NCBI RefSeq assembly: GCF_028737255.1
Contig: NZ_JAQZAN010000011.1
Span: 124,001-188,000 of the forward strand
DNA from: Actinomycetospora straminea
Lineage (GTDB): Bacteria > Actinomycetota > Actinomycetes > Mycobacteriales > Pseudonocardiaceae
Direction of reading: 5' to 3'
Length of the DNA: 64,000 bases
In this document: positions 27,578 to 35,479 of the stretch, piece by piece
Layout: each line of letters begins with the position of its first letter
Position numbering within the stretch: position 1 is the first letter of the stretch
Notes under the pieces: model-generated
Databases searched by the model: none
What the model saw: the letters and a program-made list of their open reading frames with translations, nothing else
What the model was told of the DNA's origin: nothing
Position numbers and translations under genes: made by a program

Positions 27578-28282
27578 GTGTCGCCGTCCCCCTCGCCCGC
27601 CGACCTCGCCACCGCGCCCACGGTGCCCGCGCCGCTGACCGGCGGGATCGAGGACGCCGGCGACGTCGCGGCACCGGCGGCGAGCCCGCCCGGGCGCACG
27701 CTGCTGGTCTGGGACGCGCCGAACATCGACATGAGCCTCGGCTCGCTGCTCGGCACGCGCCCGACCTCGGCGTTCCGGCCCCGCTTCGACGCGGTCGGCC
27801 GCTGGCTGCTCTCGGAGGCCGGGCCGGAGGGGGTCGCCGAGGCCACGGTGTTCACCAACGTCGTGCCCGGCTCCACCGAGATCGTGCGGCCGTGGGTCGA
27901 GGCGCTGCGCAACGTCGGCTTCGCGGTGTTCGCCAAGCCCAAGACGGCCGAGGACTCGGACGTCGACGAGGACATGCTCGCCCACATCGAGCTGCGCCGG
28001 AACGAGGGCGGCCTGTCCCACGTCGTCGTGGCGTCGGGCGACGGGCGCGCCTTCCGCGAGCCGCTCGAGGAGCTCGTGGCCGAGGGCATCACGGTCACGG
28101 TGATCGGGTTCCGCGAGTACGCCGCGTTCGCCGTGTCGTCGGAGATCGTCGACTTCCTCGACCTCGAGGACATCGAGGGCGTCTTCCGCGAGCCCCTGCC
28201 GCGCGTCAGCCTCGACACGCTGCCCGACGCCGGCGCCTGGCTGCCGCCGCTGCGCTCCCTGCGCTCGCTGCTCGAGCGTTAG
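27578..28282 (+). CDS. NYN-domain (PIN-like) putative ribonuclease
   Basis: This 234-aa protein has a disordered Pro/Ala-rich N-terminus of about 40 residues, then a NYN domain. The acidic residues expected at the metal site are visible: LLVWDAPNIDMSLG (about residues 46-59), EDSDVDEDMLAHIE (about 125-138) and VASGDGRAF (about 151-159). NYN proteins are predicted endoribonucleases acting on RNA in the cytoplasm. The Mtb neighbour of trmB (Rv0207c) is of the same kind. The GTG at 27578 gives the earliest sensible start. Whether it processes tRNA, as the trmB neighbourhood might hint, is unproven. Confidence 0.88.
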   Translation: MSPSPSPADLATAPTVPAPLTGGIEDAGDVAAPAASPPGRTLLVWDAPNIDMSLGSLLGTRPTSAFRPRFDAVGRWLLSEAGPEGVAEATVFTNVVPGSTEIVRPWVEALRNVGFAVFAKPKTAEDSDVDEDMLAHIELRRNEGGLSHVVVASGDGRAFREPLEELVAEGITVTVIGFREYAAFAVSSEIVDFLDLEDIEGVFREPLPRVSLDTLPDAGAWLPPLRSLRSLLER

Positions 28283-28297
28283 GTCCAGACTGGCGCC

Positions 28298-29614
28298 GTG
28301 AGCACCGCACGCCGCTTCGCCGCCCCGGTCGTCCTGCCCTGCGACGAGCCGGGTCGGGTGCTGCGCGACGCGGTGGTCGACGTCGACGACGCCGGGCGGA
28401 TCGCGCACGTCGGTCCCGCGGACGGCGCCCCGGCGACCGACGCCCCGACCACCCGGCTCACCGGCCTGCTGCTGCCCGGTCTGGTCAACACCCACGCGCA
28501 CACGCCGCTCACGGTGCTGCGGGGGATGGGCGGTGACCTGCCGCTGATGCGCTGGCTGCTCGAGGTGGTGTGGCCCGCGGAGGCGAAGCTCGGCGGGCCC
28601 GACGTGTACGCCGGGATGCTCGCGGGGTCGGCGGAGATGCTGCGCGGCGGGGTGACGACGTCGACCGAGATGTACTTCCAGACCGAGCACGTCGTCGAGG
28701 CGGTGCTCGAGATCGGGTCCCGGGTGGTGCTGACGCCGGGGATCATCACCGCGCCCGGGATGGAGCGCCTCGGCACGTGGCAGCAGATGCGCGACGCGAT
28801 CACGCGGTGGATCGACGCGGACGGCCTGCGCTTCGGGCCGGGCGAGCGCGTCGAGCTGGGCTACGGCCCGCACGCGGCGTACACGCTGCCGACCGAGGCG
28901 ATCACGTCCACCGCCGCGCTCGCGAAGGAGCGCGGCGCGCTCATGCACCTGCACGTCGCCGAGGCCCCCGGCGAGGACGACGCGGTGCGCGCCGAGTTCG
29001 GCTCGGTGCCCGCGATGCTCGAGGCGACGGGGTCGCTGGGCGGGCGGGTGCTCGCCGCGCACGCCATCCAGCTCTCCGACGACGACATCGCGATCCTCGC
29101 CCGCCACGACGTCGCCGTCGCCCACTGCCCCGGGTCGAACGCCAAGCTCGCGGCCGGGGTCGCGCGCCTGGCCGACCTGCGCGTGGCCGGCATCCGCACG
29201 GGCCTCGGCACCGACTCGCCGGCGTCCAACGACGACCTCGACCTGTGGGAGGAGCAGCGCCTCGCCTCGCTGTTCGCCCGCCAGCGCGGCGCCGACGCGA
29301 CCGCGCTCACCGCCGCCGACGCGCTCGCCCTCGCCACCCGGGAGGGCGCGCGGGCGCTGGGCCGCGACGACCTCGGCGTCCTCGCGCCCGGCGCCTGGGC
29401 GGACCTCGTGCACGTCCGGCTCGACGACGCCTTCGTCGACCCGGACGACGACGACCAGCTGATCTCGAACCTCGTGTGGGCGAGCGGGTCCCGCGGGGTG
29501 CGCGACGTCTGGGTGGCCGGCGAGCCGGTGCTGGCCGACGGCGCCCTCGTGCGGGTCGACCCCGGCGAGGTGCTCGCCGGCGCCCGGCGGGTGGCGCAGA
29601 AGGTCAAGGCCTGA
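28298..29614 (+). CDS. Amidohydrolase of the MTA/SAH deaminase (TrzN/AtzA-like) family
   Basis: This 438-aa metallo-dependent hydrolase has the full metal-binding set: NTHAHTPL (about residues 67-74), HLHVAE (about 217-222), AHAIQ (about 251-255) and GTDSPASNDDLDLWEE (about 305-320). It belongs with S-adenosylhomocysteine/5'-methylthioadenosine deaminases and guanine-deaminase-like enzymes that hydrolyse exocyclic amines of purines or triazines. The C-terminal LVWASGSRGVRDVWVAGEPVL is typical of the composite beta domain. The precise substrate cannot be read. The GTG at 28298 lies 15 bp after the NYN stop. It could be co-transcribed with trmB and the NYN gene. Confidence 0.88.
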   Translation: MSTARRFAAPVVLPCDEPGRVLRDAVVDVDDAGRIAHVGPADGAPATDAPTTRLTGLLLPGLVNTHAHTPLTVLRGMGGDLPLMRWLLEVVWPAEAKLGGPDVYAGMLAGSAEMLRGGVTTSTEMYFQTEHVVEAVLEIGSRVVLTPGIITAPGMERLGTWQQMRDAITRWIDADGLRFGPGERVELGYGPHAAYTLPTEAITSTAALAKERGALMHLHVAEAPGEDDAVRAEFGSVPAMLEATGSLGGRVLAAHAIQLSDDDIAILARHDVAVAHCPGSNAKLAAGVARLADLRVAGIRTGLGTDSPASNDDLDLWEEQRLASLFARQRGADATALTAADALALATREGARALGRDDLGVLAPGAWADLVHVRLDDAFVDPDDDDQLISNLVWASGSRGVRDVWVAGEPVLADGALVRVDPGEVLAGARRVAQKVKA

Positions 29615-29631
29615 CGGTCACGGCCTCACGG

Positions 29632-30384
29632 TCACGGGGTGTGGGCGAGGCTCTGCCCGGAGTGCTCCGGGCCGGCCCCGGTCGGCTCGAGCGACACGTC
29701 GAGGCGGGGCATCGGGCCGTCGGCGGCCAGCAGCGCGAGGTCGCCCGCCCACCGCTCGCGGCCCGCGGCCGGCTGCAGCACGCCGAGCGAGCGCGGGGTC
29801 CCCGAGTCGATGTCCCACACCTCGAGGTCGTGTCCGGCGGGCGCCGGCCCGGGGAGCGTGACCTCCACCCGTACGCCGGCGTCCTCGCGCACGACCTCGC
29901 CCGCGACCCCCGCCCGGTCGGCGACGAGGGCCACGGTGGTCGGGGCCTCGGGCCGGTCGTCACCGCCCACGACGACGCCCACCACGATGCCCACGACCAG
30001 CGCGACGACCGCGAGCGCCGCGGCGAGCCCGACGCCGAGGACGCGGCGGCGGGGCTGCGGTGCGTCAGGGGGCGGTGCGTCAGGGGGCGGTGCGTCATGG
30101 GCCGGTGGGTCAGGGGGCGGTGCGGGAGCAGGCGCGACGGGGGCGGGCCGTGCCGGGGCGTCCTCGCCGAGCCGCGCGAGGACGCCCTCCCAGACCTCCG
30201 GGCGCGGCGGGGGCAGGACGTCCATGGTCATGCCGTCGCGGGCGTGCCCGACCGTGCGGCGCAGGGCGTCGACCTCCGCGGCGCAGCGCGCGCAGGTCGC
30301 GAGGTGCGCGGTGACCTCCGGGTCGGCGGGCTCCCCGGGCAGCGCGGCCGCGGTGAGCTGGTCAGCCGTCGGGTGCGACACCAT
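29632..30384 (-). CDS. RskA-type anti-sigma factor with N-terminal zinc-finger motif
   Basis: This protein of about 250 aa is the predicted antagonist of the sigma factor encoded just upstream. The cytoplasmic anti-sigma domain carries HLATCARCAAEV, the HxxxCxxC zinc pattern, near residues 28-39. A Pro/Ala/Asp-rich linker contains four 15-bp DNA repeats. One membrane helix (about residues 118-142, VLGVGLAAALAVVALVVGIV) leads to an extracytoplasmic RskA-like C-terminal domain with VWDIDSGTPRSLGVL and SLEPTGAGPEHSG. Such proteins release their sigma factor after regulated proteolysis. The ATG at 30384 lies 23 bp inside the sigma gene's 3' end, so the two are translationally coupled. Confidence 0.88.
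   Translation of the reverse strand: MVSHPTADQLTAAALPGEPADPEVTAHLATCARCAAEVDALRRTVGHARDGMTMDVLPPPRPEVWEGVLARLGEDAPARPAPVAPAPAPPPDPPAHDAPPPDAPPPDAPQPRRRVLGVGLAAALAVVALVVGIVVGVVVGGDDRPEAPTTVALVADRAGVAGEVVREDAGVRVEVTLPGPAPAGHDLEVWDIDSGTPRSLGVLQPAAGRERWAGDLALLAADGPMPRLDVSLEPTGAGPEHSGQSLAHTP
30061..30120. repeat. Four tandem 15-bp repeats in the anti-sigma linker
   Basis: Units of TGCGTCAGGGGGCGG occupy 30061-30075 and 30076-30090 identically, with two diverged units to 30120. They encode the Asp/Ala/Pro-rich linker before the membrane helix. Length variation between strains is expected here. Confidence 0.85.
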
Positions 30385-31006
30385 CGGCCTCCCACCGTCG
30401 TCGCAGCCGGGCGAGCCCCCGGCGCAGGTGGCTCTTGACGGTGCCCAGGGGGAGCCCCGTGGCCGCCGAGACCTGCTGGTGGGTGAGCTCGTCCAGCACC
30501 GCCAGGCGCAGTACCCGCGCCTGATCGGCGGGTAACCGCGCGAGCTCGTCGGCGACGAGCATCGCCCCGACGACCTCGTCGGCCATCGTCGGGCCGACGC
30601 CGCCCGCCACGTCGGGGCGCCCGCCGTCGTGATCGGCCAGGTCCGCGCGGGCGCCGACGCGGGCCTCGCGCCCGCGGCTGCCGAGGCGGTCGGCGACGCG
30701 GCGGCGCAGGATGCCCGCGAGCCAGGCACCGAGCGGTCCCCGGTCGGGGTCGAAGCCGGCACGCCCGCGCCAGGCGTCGGCGAACACCTGCTGGGTGACG
30801 TCCTCGGCGTCGTGGGCCGAGCCCAGCCGCCGCGCCGCGACGGCCAGGACCCAGGCGCCGTGCCGGTCGTACGCCTCGCGCAGGGCCCCCGGCTCCCCGG
30901 CGCGCAGGGCGCGGCCGACGCGGTCGTCGTCGGGCACGGGGACCGGGGCGGCCATGGGCGGGGCGGGGGCGGCGGGACGCGGGCGGCGCGCGAGCCCGTC
31001 GGTCAC
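30362..31006 (-). CDS. ECF sigma factor (SigK-like)
   Basis: This 214-aa RNA polymerase sigma factor of the extracytoplasmic function type has region 2 at about residues 40-110 (HDAEDVTQQVFADAWRG, then GPLGAWLAGILRRRVADRL) and region 4 at about 150-205 (LTHQQVSAATGLPLGTVKSH and LRRGLARLRRRW). It lacks extra domains. Together with the overlapping RskA-like anti-sigma gene it forms a SigK/RskA-style pair. The upstream genes on the same strand (sortase and DUF4397 protein) are good candidates for its regulon or operon, pointing to the cell envelope. The ATG/GTG choice at 31006 gives a 25-residue Pro/Ala-rich leader; a shorter start within it is possible. Confidence 0.92.
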   Translation of the reverse strand: MTDGLARRPRPAAPAPPMAAPVPVPDDDRVGRALRAGEPGALREAYDRHGAWVLAVAARRLGSAHDAEDVTQQVFADAWRGRAGFDPDRGPLGAWLAGILRRRVADRLGSRGREARVGARADLADHDGGRPDVAGGVGPTMADEVVGAMLVADELARLPADQARVLRLAVLDELTHQQVSAATGLPLGTVKSHLRRGLARLRRRWEADGVAPDG

Positions 31007-31060
31007 CGGGCGCTCCTCACGGGGAGAGAGTGACCCGGGACGAAGCGGTCAAACTCCCGA

Positions 31061-31699
31061 TCACGGGGCACGGCCGGCCGGGTCGGTGACGACGACGAGG
31101 TTGTCCCGGTACCGGCCCGCGTCGGTGTCGAAGGGTCCGTCGCAGGTGACGAGCACGAGGCGGGGCGGCCCCGACTCGTCGAACAGCTCGTCCACCGGCA
31201 GCGCGTCCTTCCCGACCACACGGACCTCGCGGACCCGGTGGGTGGTGGTGCCACCGGGCCCGTCGACGCTCACCTCGTCGCCGACGCGCAGCGCGCCCAG
31301 GTCGGCGAAGGCGCCGAGGCCCTGGACGCTGTCGTCGACGTGGCCCGCGAGCACCGCCGAGCCCGCCGGGGCGCCCGGGGCGGGTCCGTACCGGTACCAG
31401 CCGACCTCCGCGATCCGCTCGGGGACCGCCATCTGCCCGTCGTCGGCGACGCCGACCGCGACGACGGGCGCGTCGAGGTCCACGGCGGGGGCCCGCACGC
31501 GGACGGGAGCGCCCGGGTCCGGCGGGCGGACCACCACCGGCGCCACCGACGGCCCCGGGACCGGGGCCGCCGGGGCCGTCGGGGCCGCCGTCGCTGCCCC
31601 GACGGCGGGCCGGGAGGAGGAGAGCCCGACCCAGGCCGGGCCGATCGCCAGCGCGAGGCCGACGACCAGCCCGACCAGGGCGGGGAGCCGACCGGTCAG
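31061..31699 (-). CDS. Class F-type sortase with N-terminal membrane anchor
   Basis: This transpeptidase-like protein of about 212 aa has one N-terminal membrane helix (LPALVGLVVGLALAIGPAWVG), a Pro/Ala-rich spacer and a sortase beta-barrel. Catalytic residues are visible: His in AVLAGHVDDS, Cys in LVLVTCDGPFD and Arg in RYRDNLVVV. This matches the His-Cys-Arg triad and the DUF4397-neighbour context of actinobacterial class F sortases. The start is uncertain. The frame has no ATG, GTG or TTG near the helix, and the only candidate that keeps the anchor is a CTG at 31699 overlapping the TGA of the upstream gene (CTGA). It is probably translated by coupling to that gene. No sorting-signal LPxTG protein is seen in the window. 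Confidence 0.82.
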   Translation of the reverse strand: MTGRLPALVGLVVGLALAIGPAWVGLSSSRPAVGAATAAPTAPAAPVPGPSVAPVVVRPPDPGAPVRVRAPAVDLDAPVVAVGVADDGQMAVPERIAEVGWYRYGPAPGAPAGSAVLAGHVDDSVQGLGAFADLGALRVGDEVSVDGPGGTTTHRVREVRVVGKDALPVDELFDESGPPRLVLVTCDGPFDTDAGRYRDNLVVVTDPAGRAP

Positions 31700-32511
31700 C
31701 GCCGGCCTGCGGGACGCAGGCGCGCGAGCGACACGCCGACGATCGCGACGCCGAGCGCCGAGAGCGCGACCCAGCCGGCGATGGGTCCGCCGGCCGGAGC
31801 CCCGGACGGTGCCCCGGCGGGCACGCCGTTCGGGGCGCTGTCGCCCCCGCCGACGGTGAACGTCACGAGCTCGAGGTTGTTCTGGTCGAGCGACCCGATC
31901 GCGTGGACGAAGGTCGTCGTGCCCTCCTCGAGGGTCAGGTCGGCCGGCCCGATGACCGGATCGGTGGTGCCGGCCGCGGCGACGGCGGCCGAGACGGTGC
32001 CGGCCGGGACCTCCAGGGCCTCCTGGTTCGGGTTGGTCAGGCCCTGCACGACGGGCTGCCCGCCGGCGAGCACGTCGACCGCCGGGGCGGCCGCGAGGTG
32101 CCGCACGACGACGCGGGCCTGGCCCGCGGGCACCGATCCCACCTCGTTGACCAGCGGCGACAGCGCGGGCTGCCCCTCGGCGGTGAGGTGGGCGGCGAGG
32201 GTGACGTTCCCGCCGGCGGGGACGTCGGCCTGCCCGGAGAGCAGGGCCTCGCCGGAGTCGTCGGCGGCGTCGGCCGGGAAGATCGCGACCTGGTGGGGGC
32301 CGGACGGCAGGTCCAGGGGGCCCTGGCTGGTGCCGGGGGCGAAGTCGTCGAGGGCCCGTTCGCCGTCGACGTAGACGTCGACAGGGGTGTCGGGGATGCC
32401 GTGGACGACGTAGACGGTGCCGGTCTCCTGGGCAGCGGCGGTGCCGGCGGTGGTGAGGGCGATCGCGGAGGCGATCAGGACTCCTCCGGCGGCGCGGGCG
32501 AGGCGGCGCAT
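31696..32511 (-). CDS. DUF4397-domain secreted/membrane-anchored protein
   Basis: This 271-aa protein has a clear signal peptide (first 28 residues, ending TAGTAAAQE) and two tandem DUF4397-like modules. One begins VYVVHGIPDTPVDVYVDGE and the second has VVVRHLAAAPAVDVLAGG. A Pro/Ala/Gly linker and a C-terminal membrane helix with Arg tail follow (GWVALSALGVAIVGVSLARL then RPAGRR), which looks like a sorting or anchoring tail but lacks LPxTG. It lies outside the membrane, probably at the cell surface. It is the first gene of a minus-strand run with sortase, ECF sigma factor and anti-sigma factor, a combination repeatedly seen in actinobacteria by family knowledge. Its function is unknown; surface adhesion or structural roles are guesses. 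Confidence 0.9.
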   Translation of the reverse strand: MRRLARAAGGVLIASAIALTTAGTAAAQETGTVYVVHGIPDTPVDVYVDGERALDDFAPGTSQGPLDLPSGPHQVAIFPADAADDSGEALLSGQADVPAGGNVTLAAHLTAEGQPALSPLVNEVGSVPAGQARVVVRHLAAAPAVDVLAGGQPVVQGLTNPNQEALEVPAGTVSAAVAAAGTTDPVIGPADLTLEEGTTTFVHAIGSLDQNNLELVTFTVGGGDSAPNGVPAGAPSGAPAGGPIAGWVALSALGVAIVGVSLARLRPAGRR

Positions 32512-32653
32512 CGGTACTCCCTTGAGGTGGGGGTCGCGCGGACAACCCCACTACGGCCGCCGGGGCGCTCGCGGATGCACCCGTGCCACGACGCGGTCGG
32601 CGCGGCCGATCGGGCGGTGCGCGGAGTCCGGGGCCGTGGTTAGTGTCCGGACC

Positions 32654-34543
32654 ATGAGTGGCGAGTACCGGGCGGCCTACGACCGCAGCATGAACGACCC
32701 CGACGGCTTCTGGCGCGACGCGGCGGGTCTCATCGACTGGTACCGCGAGCCCGAGACCATCATGGACGCGTCGGCCCTGCCGTTCTCGCGCTGGTTCGGC
32801 GGCGGCGAGCTGAACACCTGCCACAACGCCCTCGACCGCCACGTCGACGGCGGCCGCGGCGACCAGGTCGCGCTGATCCACGACTCGCCGGTGACCGACG
32901 ACCGCCAGCGCTTCACCTACCGCGAGCTGCGCGACGAGGTGGCCCGCTTCGCTGGCGTCCTGCGCTCGGTGGGCGTCGACAAGGGCGACCGCGTGATCAT
33001 CTACATGCCGATGGTCCCGCAGGCCGCCATCGCCATGCTCGCCTGCGCGCGCCTCGGCGCCGTGCACTCGGTGGTCTTCGGCGGGTTTGCCGCCCGCGAG
33101 CTCGCCGTGCGCATCGACGACGCGCGGCCCTCGGCGATCGTCAGCGCGTCCTGCGGCATCGAGGGCAAGCGGGTGATCGAGTACAAGCCGCTGCTCGACA
33201 AGGCCATCGAGCTCGCGTCCCACGACCCCGGCCGCTCGATCGTCCTCCAGCGCCCGCAGGCCGAGGCGGCCATGGGCGAGCGCGACCTCGACTGGGCCGA
33301 GGCCATGCGCGATGCCGAGCCCGTCGACTGCGTGCCCGTCGCGGCCACCGACCCGCTCTACGTCCTCTACACCTCGGGCACCACCGGCAAGCCCAAGGGC
33401 GTCCAGCGCGACAACGGCGGCCACGCGGTGGCGCTGGCGTGGTCGATGACCAACGTCTACGACGTCGGGCCCGGCGAGGTCATGTTCACCGCCTCCGACG
33501 TCGGCTGGGTCGTCGGGCACTCCTACATCGTCTACGCGCCCCTGCTCATCGGGGCGACGACCGTGCTCTACGAGGGCAAGCCGATCGGCACGCCCGACGC
33601 CGGCCAGTTCTGGCGCGTGGTGCAGGAGCACGGGGTCAAGGCGCTGTTCACCGCGCCGACCGCGTTCCGCGGCATCAAGAAGGAGGACCCGGAGGCGTCG
33701 TACCTCGAGCAGTACGACATCTCGTCCCTCGAGACCCTCTTCCTCGCCGGCGAGCGCCTCGACCCCGAGACCTGGACGTGGGCGTCGGAGAAGCTCGGCA
33801 TCCCGGTGGTCGACCACTGGTGGCAGACCGAGACGGGCTGGCCGATCGCGGCGAACCTGCGCGGACTCGAGCCGATGGAGCTCAAGGCCGGGTCGCCGTC
33901 GGTGGTCGTGCCCGGCTACCAGGTGGAGATCCTCGACGTCGACGGCACCGTCCTGCCCCGCGGCGAGGAGGGCGCGATCACGATCAAGCTGCCGCTGCCG
34001 CCGGGCTGCCTGCAGACGCTGTGGGACGACGACGAGCGCTTCCGCGAGTCGTACATGAGCCGCTACGAGGGCTACTACCTGACCGGCGACGGCGGCTACC
34101 TCGACGAGGACGGCTACCTCTACGTCATGGGCCGCACCGACGACGTCATCAACGTCGCCGGCCACCGCCTGTCGACCGGGTCGATGGAGGAGGTCCTCTC
34201 CGGGCACCCCGACGTCGCCGAGTGCGCCGTCATCGGCGTGCACGACGCCATGAAGGGCCAGGTGCCGCGCGGCTTCGTCGTGCTCAAGGCCGGCGTCGAG
34301 CGCGAGGAGTCCGAGCTCGCCGCGGAGCTCGTCACGATGGTCCGCGACGAGGTCGGCGCCGTGGCGTCGTTCAAGGACGTGGCCGTCGTCCCGGCCCTGC
34401 CCAAGACCCGCTCGGGCAAGGTGCTGCGCAAGACCATGCGCGGGATCGCCGACGGCAAGGACGAGGCCGTGCCGTCGACGATCGACGACGCCGGCGTGCT
34501 CGACACCCTGCGCCCGGTGCTGCAGAAGGGCCCGGGCGCGTAG
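32654..34543 (+). CDS. prpE: Propionyl-CoA synthetase (PrpE-like acyl-CoA synthetase)
   Basis: This 629-aa AMP-forming ligase activates propionate (or acetate) with ATP and CoA. The adenylation motif YTSGTTGKPKG is near residues 235-245, and DHWWQTETGWPI and YYLTGDGG occur in the usual order. The C-terminal KTRSGKVLRKTMR carries the Lys that is reversibly acetylated in this family. The start contains GGELNTCHNALDRHV, typical of PrpE and ACSS3 rather than Acs. Length equals that of enteric PrpE (about 628). The ATG at 32654 is the family start; it is divergent from the DUF4397 gene with 142 bp between. A sirtuin encoded 13 kb away could deacetylate it, which is an inference only. Confidence 0.92.
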   Translation: MSGEYRAAYDRSMNDPDGFWRDAAGLIDWYREPETIMDASALPFSRWFGGGELNTCHNALDRHVDGGRGDQVALIHDSPVTDDRQRFTYRELRDEVARFAGVLRSVGVDKGDRVIIYMPMVPQAAIAMLACARLGAVHSVVFGGFAARELAVRIDDARPSAIVSASCGIEGKRVIEYKPLLDKAIELASHDPGRSIVLQRPQAEAAMGERDLDWAEAMRDAEPVDCVPVAATDPLYVLYTSGTTGKPKGVQRDNGGHAVALAWSMTNVYDVGPGEVMFTASDVGWVVGHSYIVYAPLLIGATTVLYEGKPIGTPDAGQFWRVVQEHGVKALFTAPTAFRGIKKEDPEASYLEQYDISSLETLFLAGERLDPETWTWASEKLGIPVVDHWWQTETGWPIAANLRGLEPMELKAGSPSVVVPGYQVEILDVDGTVLPRGEEGAITIKLPLPPGCLQTLWDDDERFRESYMSRYEGYYLTGDGGYLDEDGYLYVMGRTDDVINVAGHRLSTGSMEEVLSGHPDVAECAVIGVHDAMKGQVPRGFVVLKAGVEREESELAAELVTMVRDEVGAVASFKDVAVVPALPKTRSGKVLRKTMRGIADGKDEAVPSTIDDAGVLDTLRPVLQKGPGA

Positions 34544-34563
34544 CGGGTGGTGCAGCGGGTGTC

Positions 34564-34616
34564 GCAGCGAACGCGCTGTTCGCGGCTTCTATGCGCGCGA
34601 ACGCCACGTTCGCTGC
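34564..34616. repeat. Intergenic TAGAAGC-family element, copy 1
   Basis: This 53-bp element lies between the convergent prpE and SnoaL-like genes. Its ends are exact inverted repeats (GCAGCGAACG at 34564-34573 and CGTTCGCTGC at 34607-34616). Read on the minus strand, the inner part aligns over about 43 bp with elements at 35429-35474 and 43690-43732, sharing TAGAAGC. It ends 1 base before a stop codon and may double as a bidirectional terminator. Confidence 0.75.
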
Positions 34617-34617
34617 G

Positions 34618-34974
34618 TCACCCGGGCAGCTCGAGGAGGGTGAGGACGGCGATGCGGTAGCCGTCCTCACCCGCCACGAGCTGGTAGCAGAACCGCTCGG
34701 CCGGGCCGTGGCCGTGGTCCCAGGTGACGTCCGCCCAGACGCCGACCGGGCCCTCGCCCATGATCGTGATTGAGGGCCTGGCCGTGTCGATCCCCGCGTA
34801 CTGCGACCAGGTCGAGGCGAAGAACGCGGCGGTCTGCGCGGCGTCGGTGACGGCGATCGCCGTGCCGGGGAAGAGCACGAGCGCCGGCACGGCGTAGAGG
34901 GCGGTGACGGCGTGCTCGTCGCGGGCGAGCAGGGCCGAGGCGTAGGCGGTGAAGAAGGCGTCGACGGGCTCCAT
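34618..34974 (-). CDS. SnoaL-like/NTF2-fold small protein
   Basis: This 118-aa protein has the cone-shaped SnoaL/DUF4440-type pattern: an N-terminal helix (VDAFFTAYASALLARDEHAV), a strand with ALVLFPGTAIAVTD, a second helix, and C-terminal strands (VGVWADVTWDH, FCYQLVAGEDGYRIAVLTLL). Members are small isomerases, hydrolases or ligand-binding proteins; no specific catalytic residues can be assigned. The ATG at 34974 matches the fold start. It is divergent from the HTH protein at 35039 (64 bp between starts), which may regulate it. It converges on prpE through a repeat element. The fold call is moderate, function unknown. Confidence 0.72.
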   Translation of the reverse strand: MEPVDAFFTAYASALLARDEHAVTALYAVPALVLFPGTAIAVTDAAQTAAFFASTWSQYAGIDTARPSITIMGEGPVGVWADVTWDHGHGPAERFCYQLVAGEDGYRIAVLTLLELPG

Positions 34975-35038
34975 GCCCGGCGACGCTAGGGACGGAAGCG
35001 GACACGCCGGTGTCGTGGTCTGATCTAGTCTCGCCACC

Positions 35039-35422
35039 GTGGACCGGGACGCGCTGGCGGCGGCCTCGCGCGACGGGCACCTCGCCCTGCGCCGCGTGGA
35101 GCGCCAGCAGGCCGTGATCGAACGGCTGCACGCCGCCCGCGGCGCCCGCCGGCGGATCGGCGACCTCGCCCGCGACCTCGGCGTCTCCGCCCGCACGCTG
35201 GCGCGCGACGTCGAGCGCCTGCGCGACAGCGGGGTGCCGATCGTCGCCCATCCCGGCCGCGACGGCGGCATCAGTCTCGCGGGCGCCGCCGAGCCGGCGC
35301 CGATCCGGTTCGACCTGCCCGAGATCGCGGCGCTGCTCTCGAGCCTCGCCGTCCTCGGGCCGACCGTGAGCCCGAGCGCCGCGTCGGCGATGCGCAAGCT
35401 CGCCGGGGCCATCCGGGCGTGA
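35039..35422 (+). CDS. Short HTH regulator resembling the N-terminal part of WYL-type regulators
   Basis: This 127-aa protein has a DeoR/HTH_11 winged helix (ERLHAARGARRRIGDLARDL, then GVSARTLARDVERLRDSGVP, then wing with HPGRDGGISLAG). The stretch after it, IRFDLPEIAALLSSLAVLGP and SAMRKLAGAIRA, matches the linker that leads into the WYL domain of larger regulators. The protein stops exactly there, so the WYL ligand-binding domain is absent. It may be a truncated regulator or a naturally short family member. The start is GTG at 35039. The divergent SnoaL-like gene is its likely neighbour target. A TAGAAGC-family element lies directly after its stop, raising the possibility that the end was altered. 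Confidence 0.75.
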   Translation: MDRDALAAASRDGHLALRRVERQQAVIERLHAARGARRRIGDLARDLGVSARTLARDVERLRDSGVPIVAHPGRDGGISLAGAAEPAPIRFDLPEIAALLSSLAVLGPTVSPSAASAMRKLAGAIRA

Positions 35423-35428
35423 TCGACG

Positions 35429-35474
35429 GGGAGTTCGCGCGCGTAGAAGCAGCGAGATACCCGTTCGTTGCGAA
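35429..35474. repeat. Intergenic TAGAAGC-family element, copy 2
   Basis: This sits between convergent stops of the HTH gene (35422) and the SDR gene (35480). It contains GGAGTTCGCGCGCGTAGAAG and ends CGTTCGTTGCG. It is about 43 bp long and aligns with copies at 34564-34616 (reverse strand) and 43690-43732. It can form only an imperfect hairpin. Confidence 0.75.
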
Positions 35475-35479
35475 CCCGC

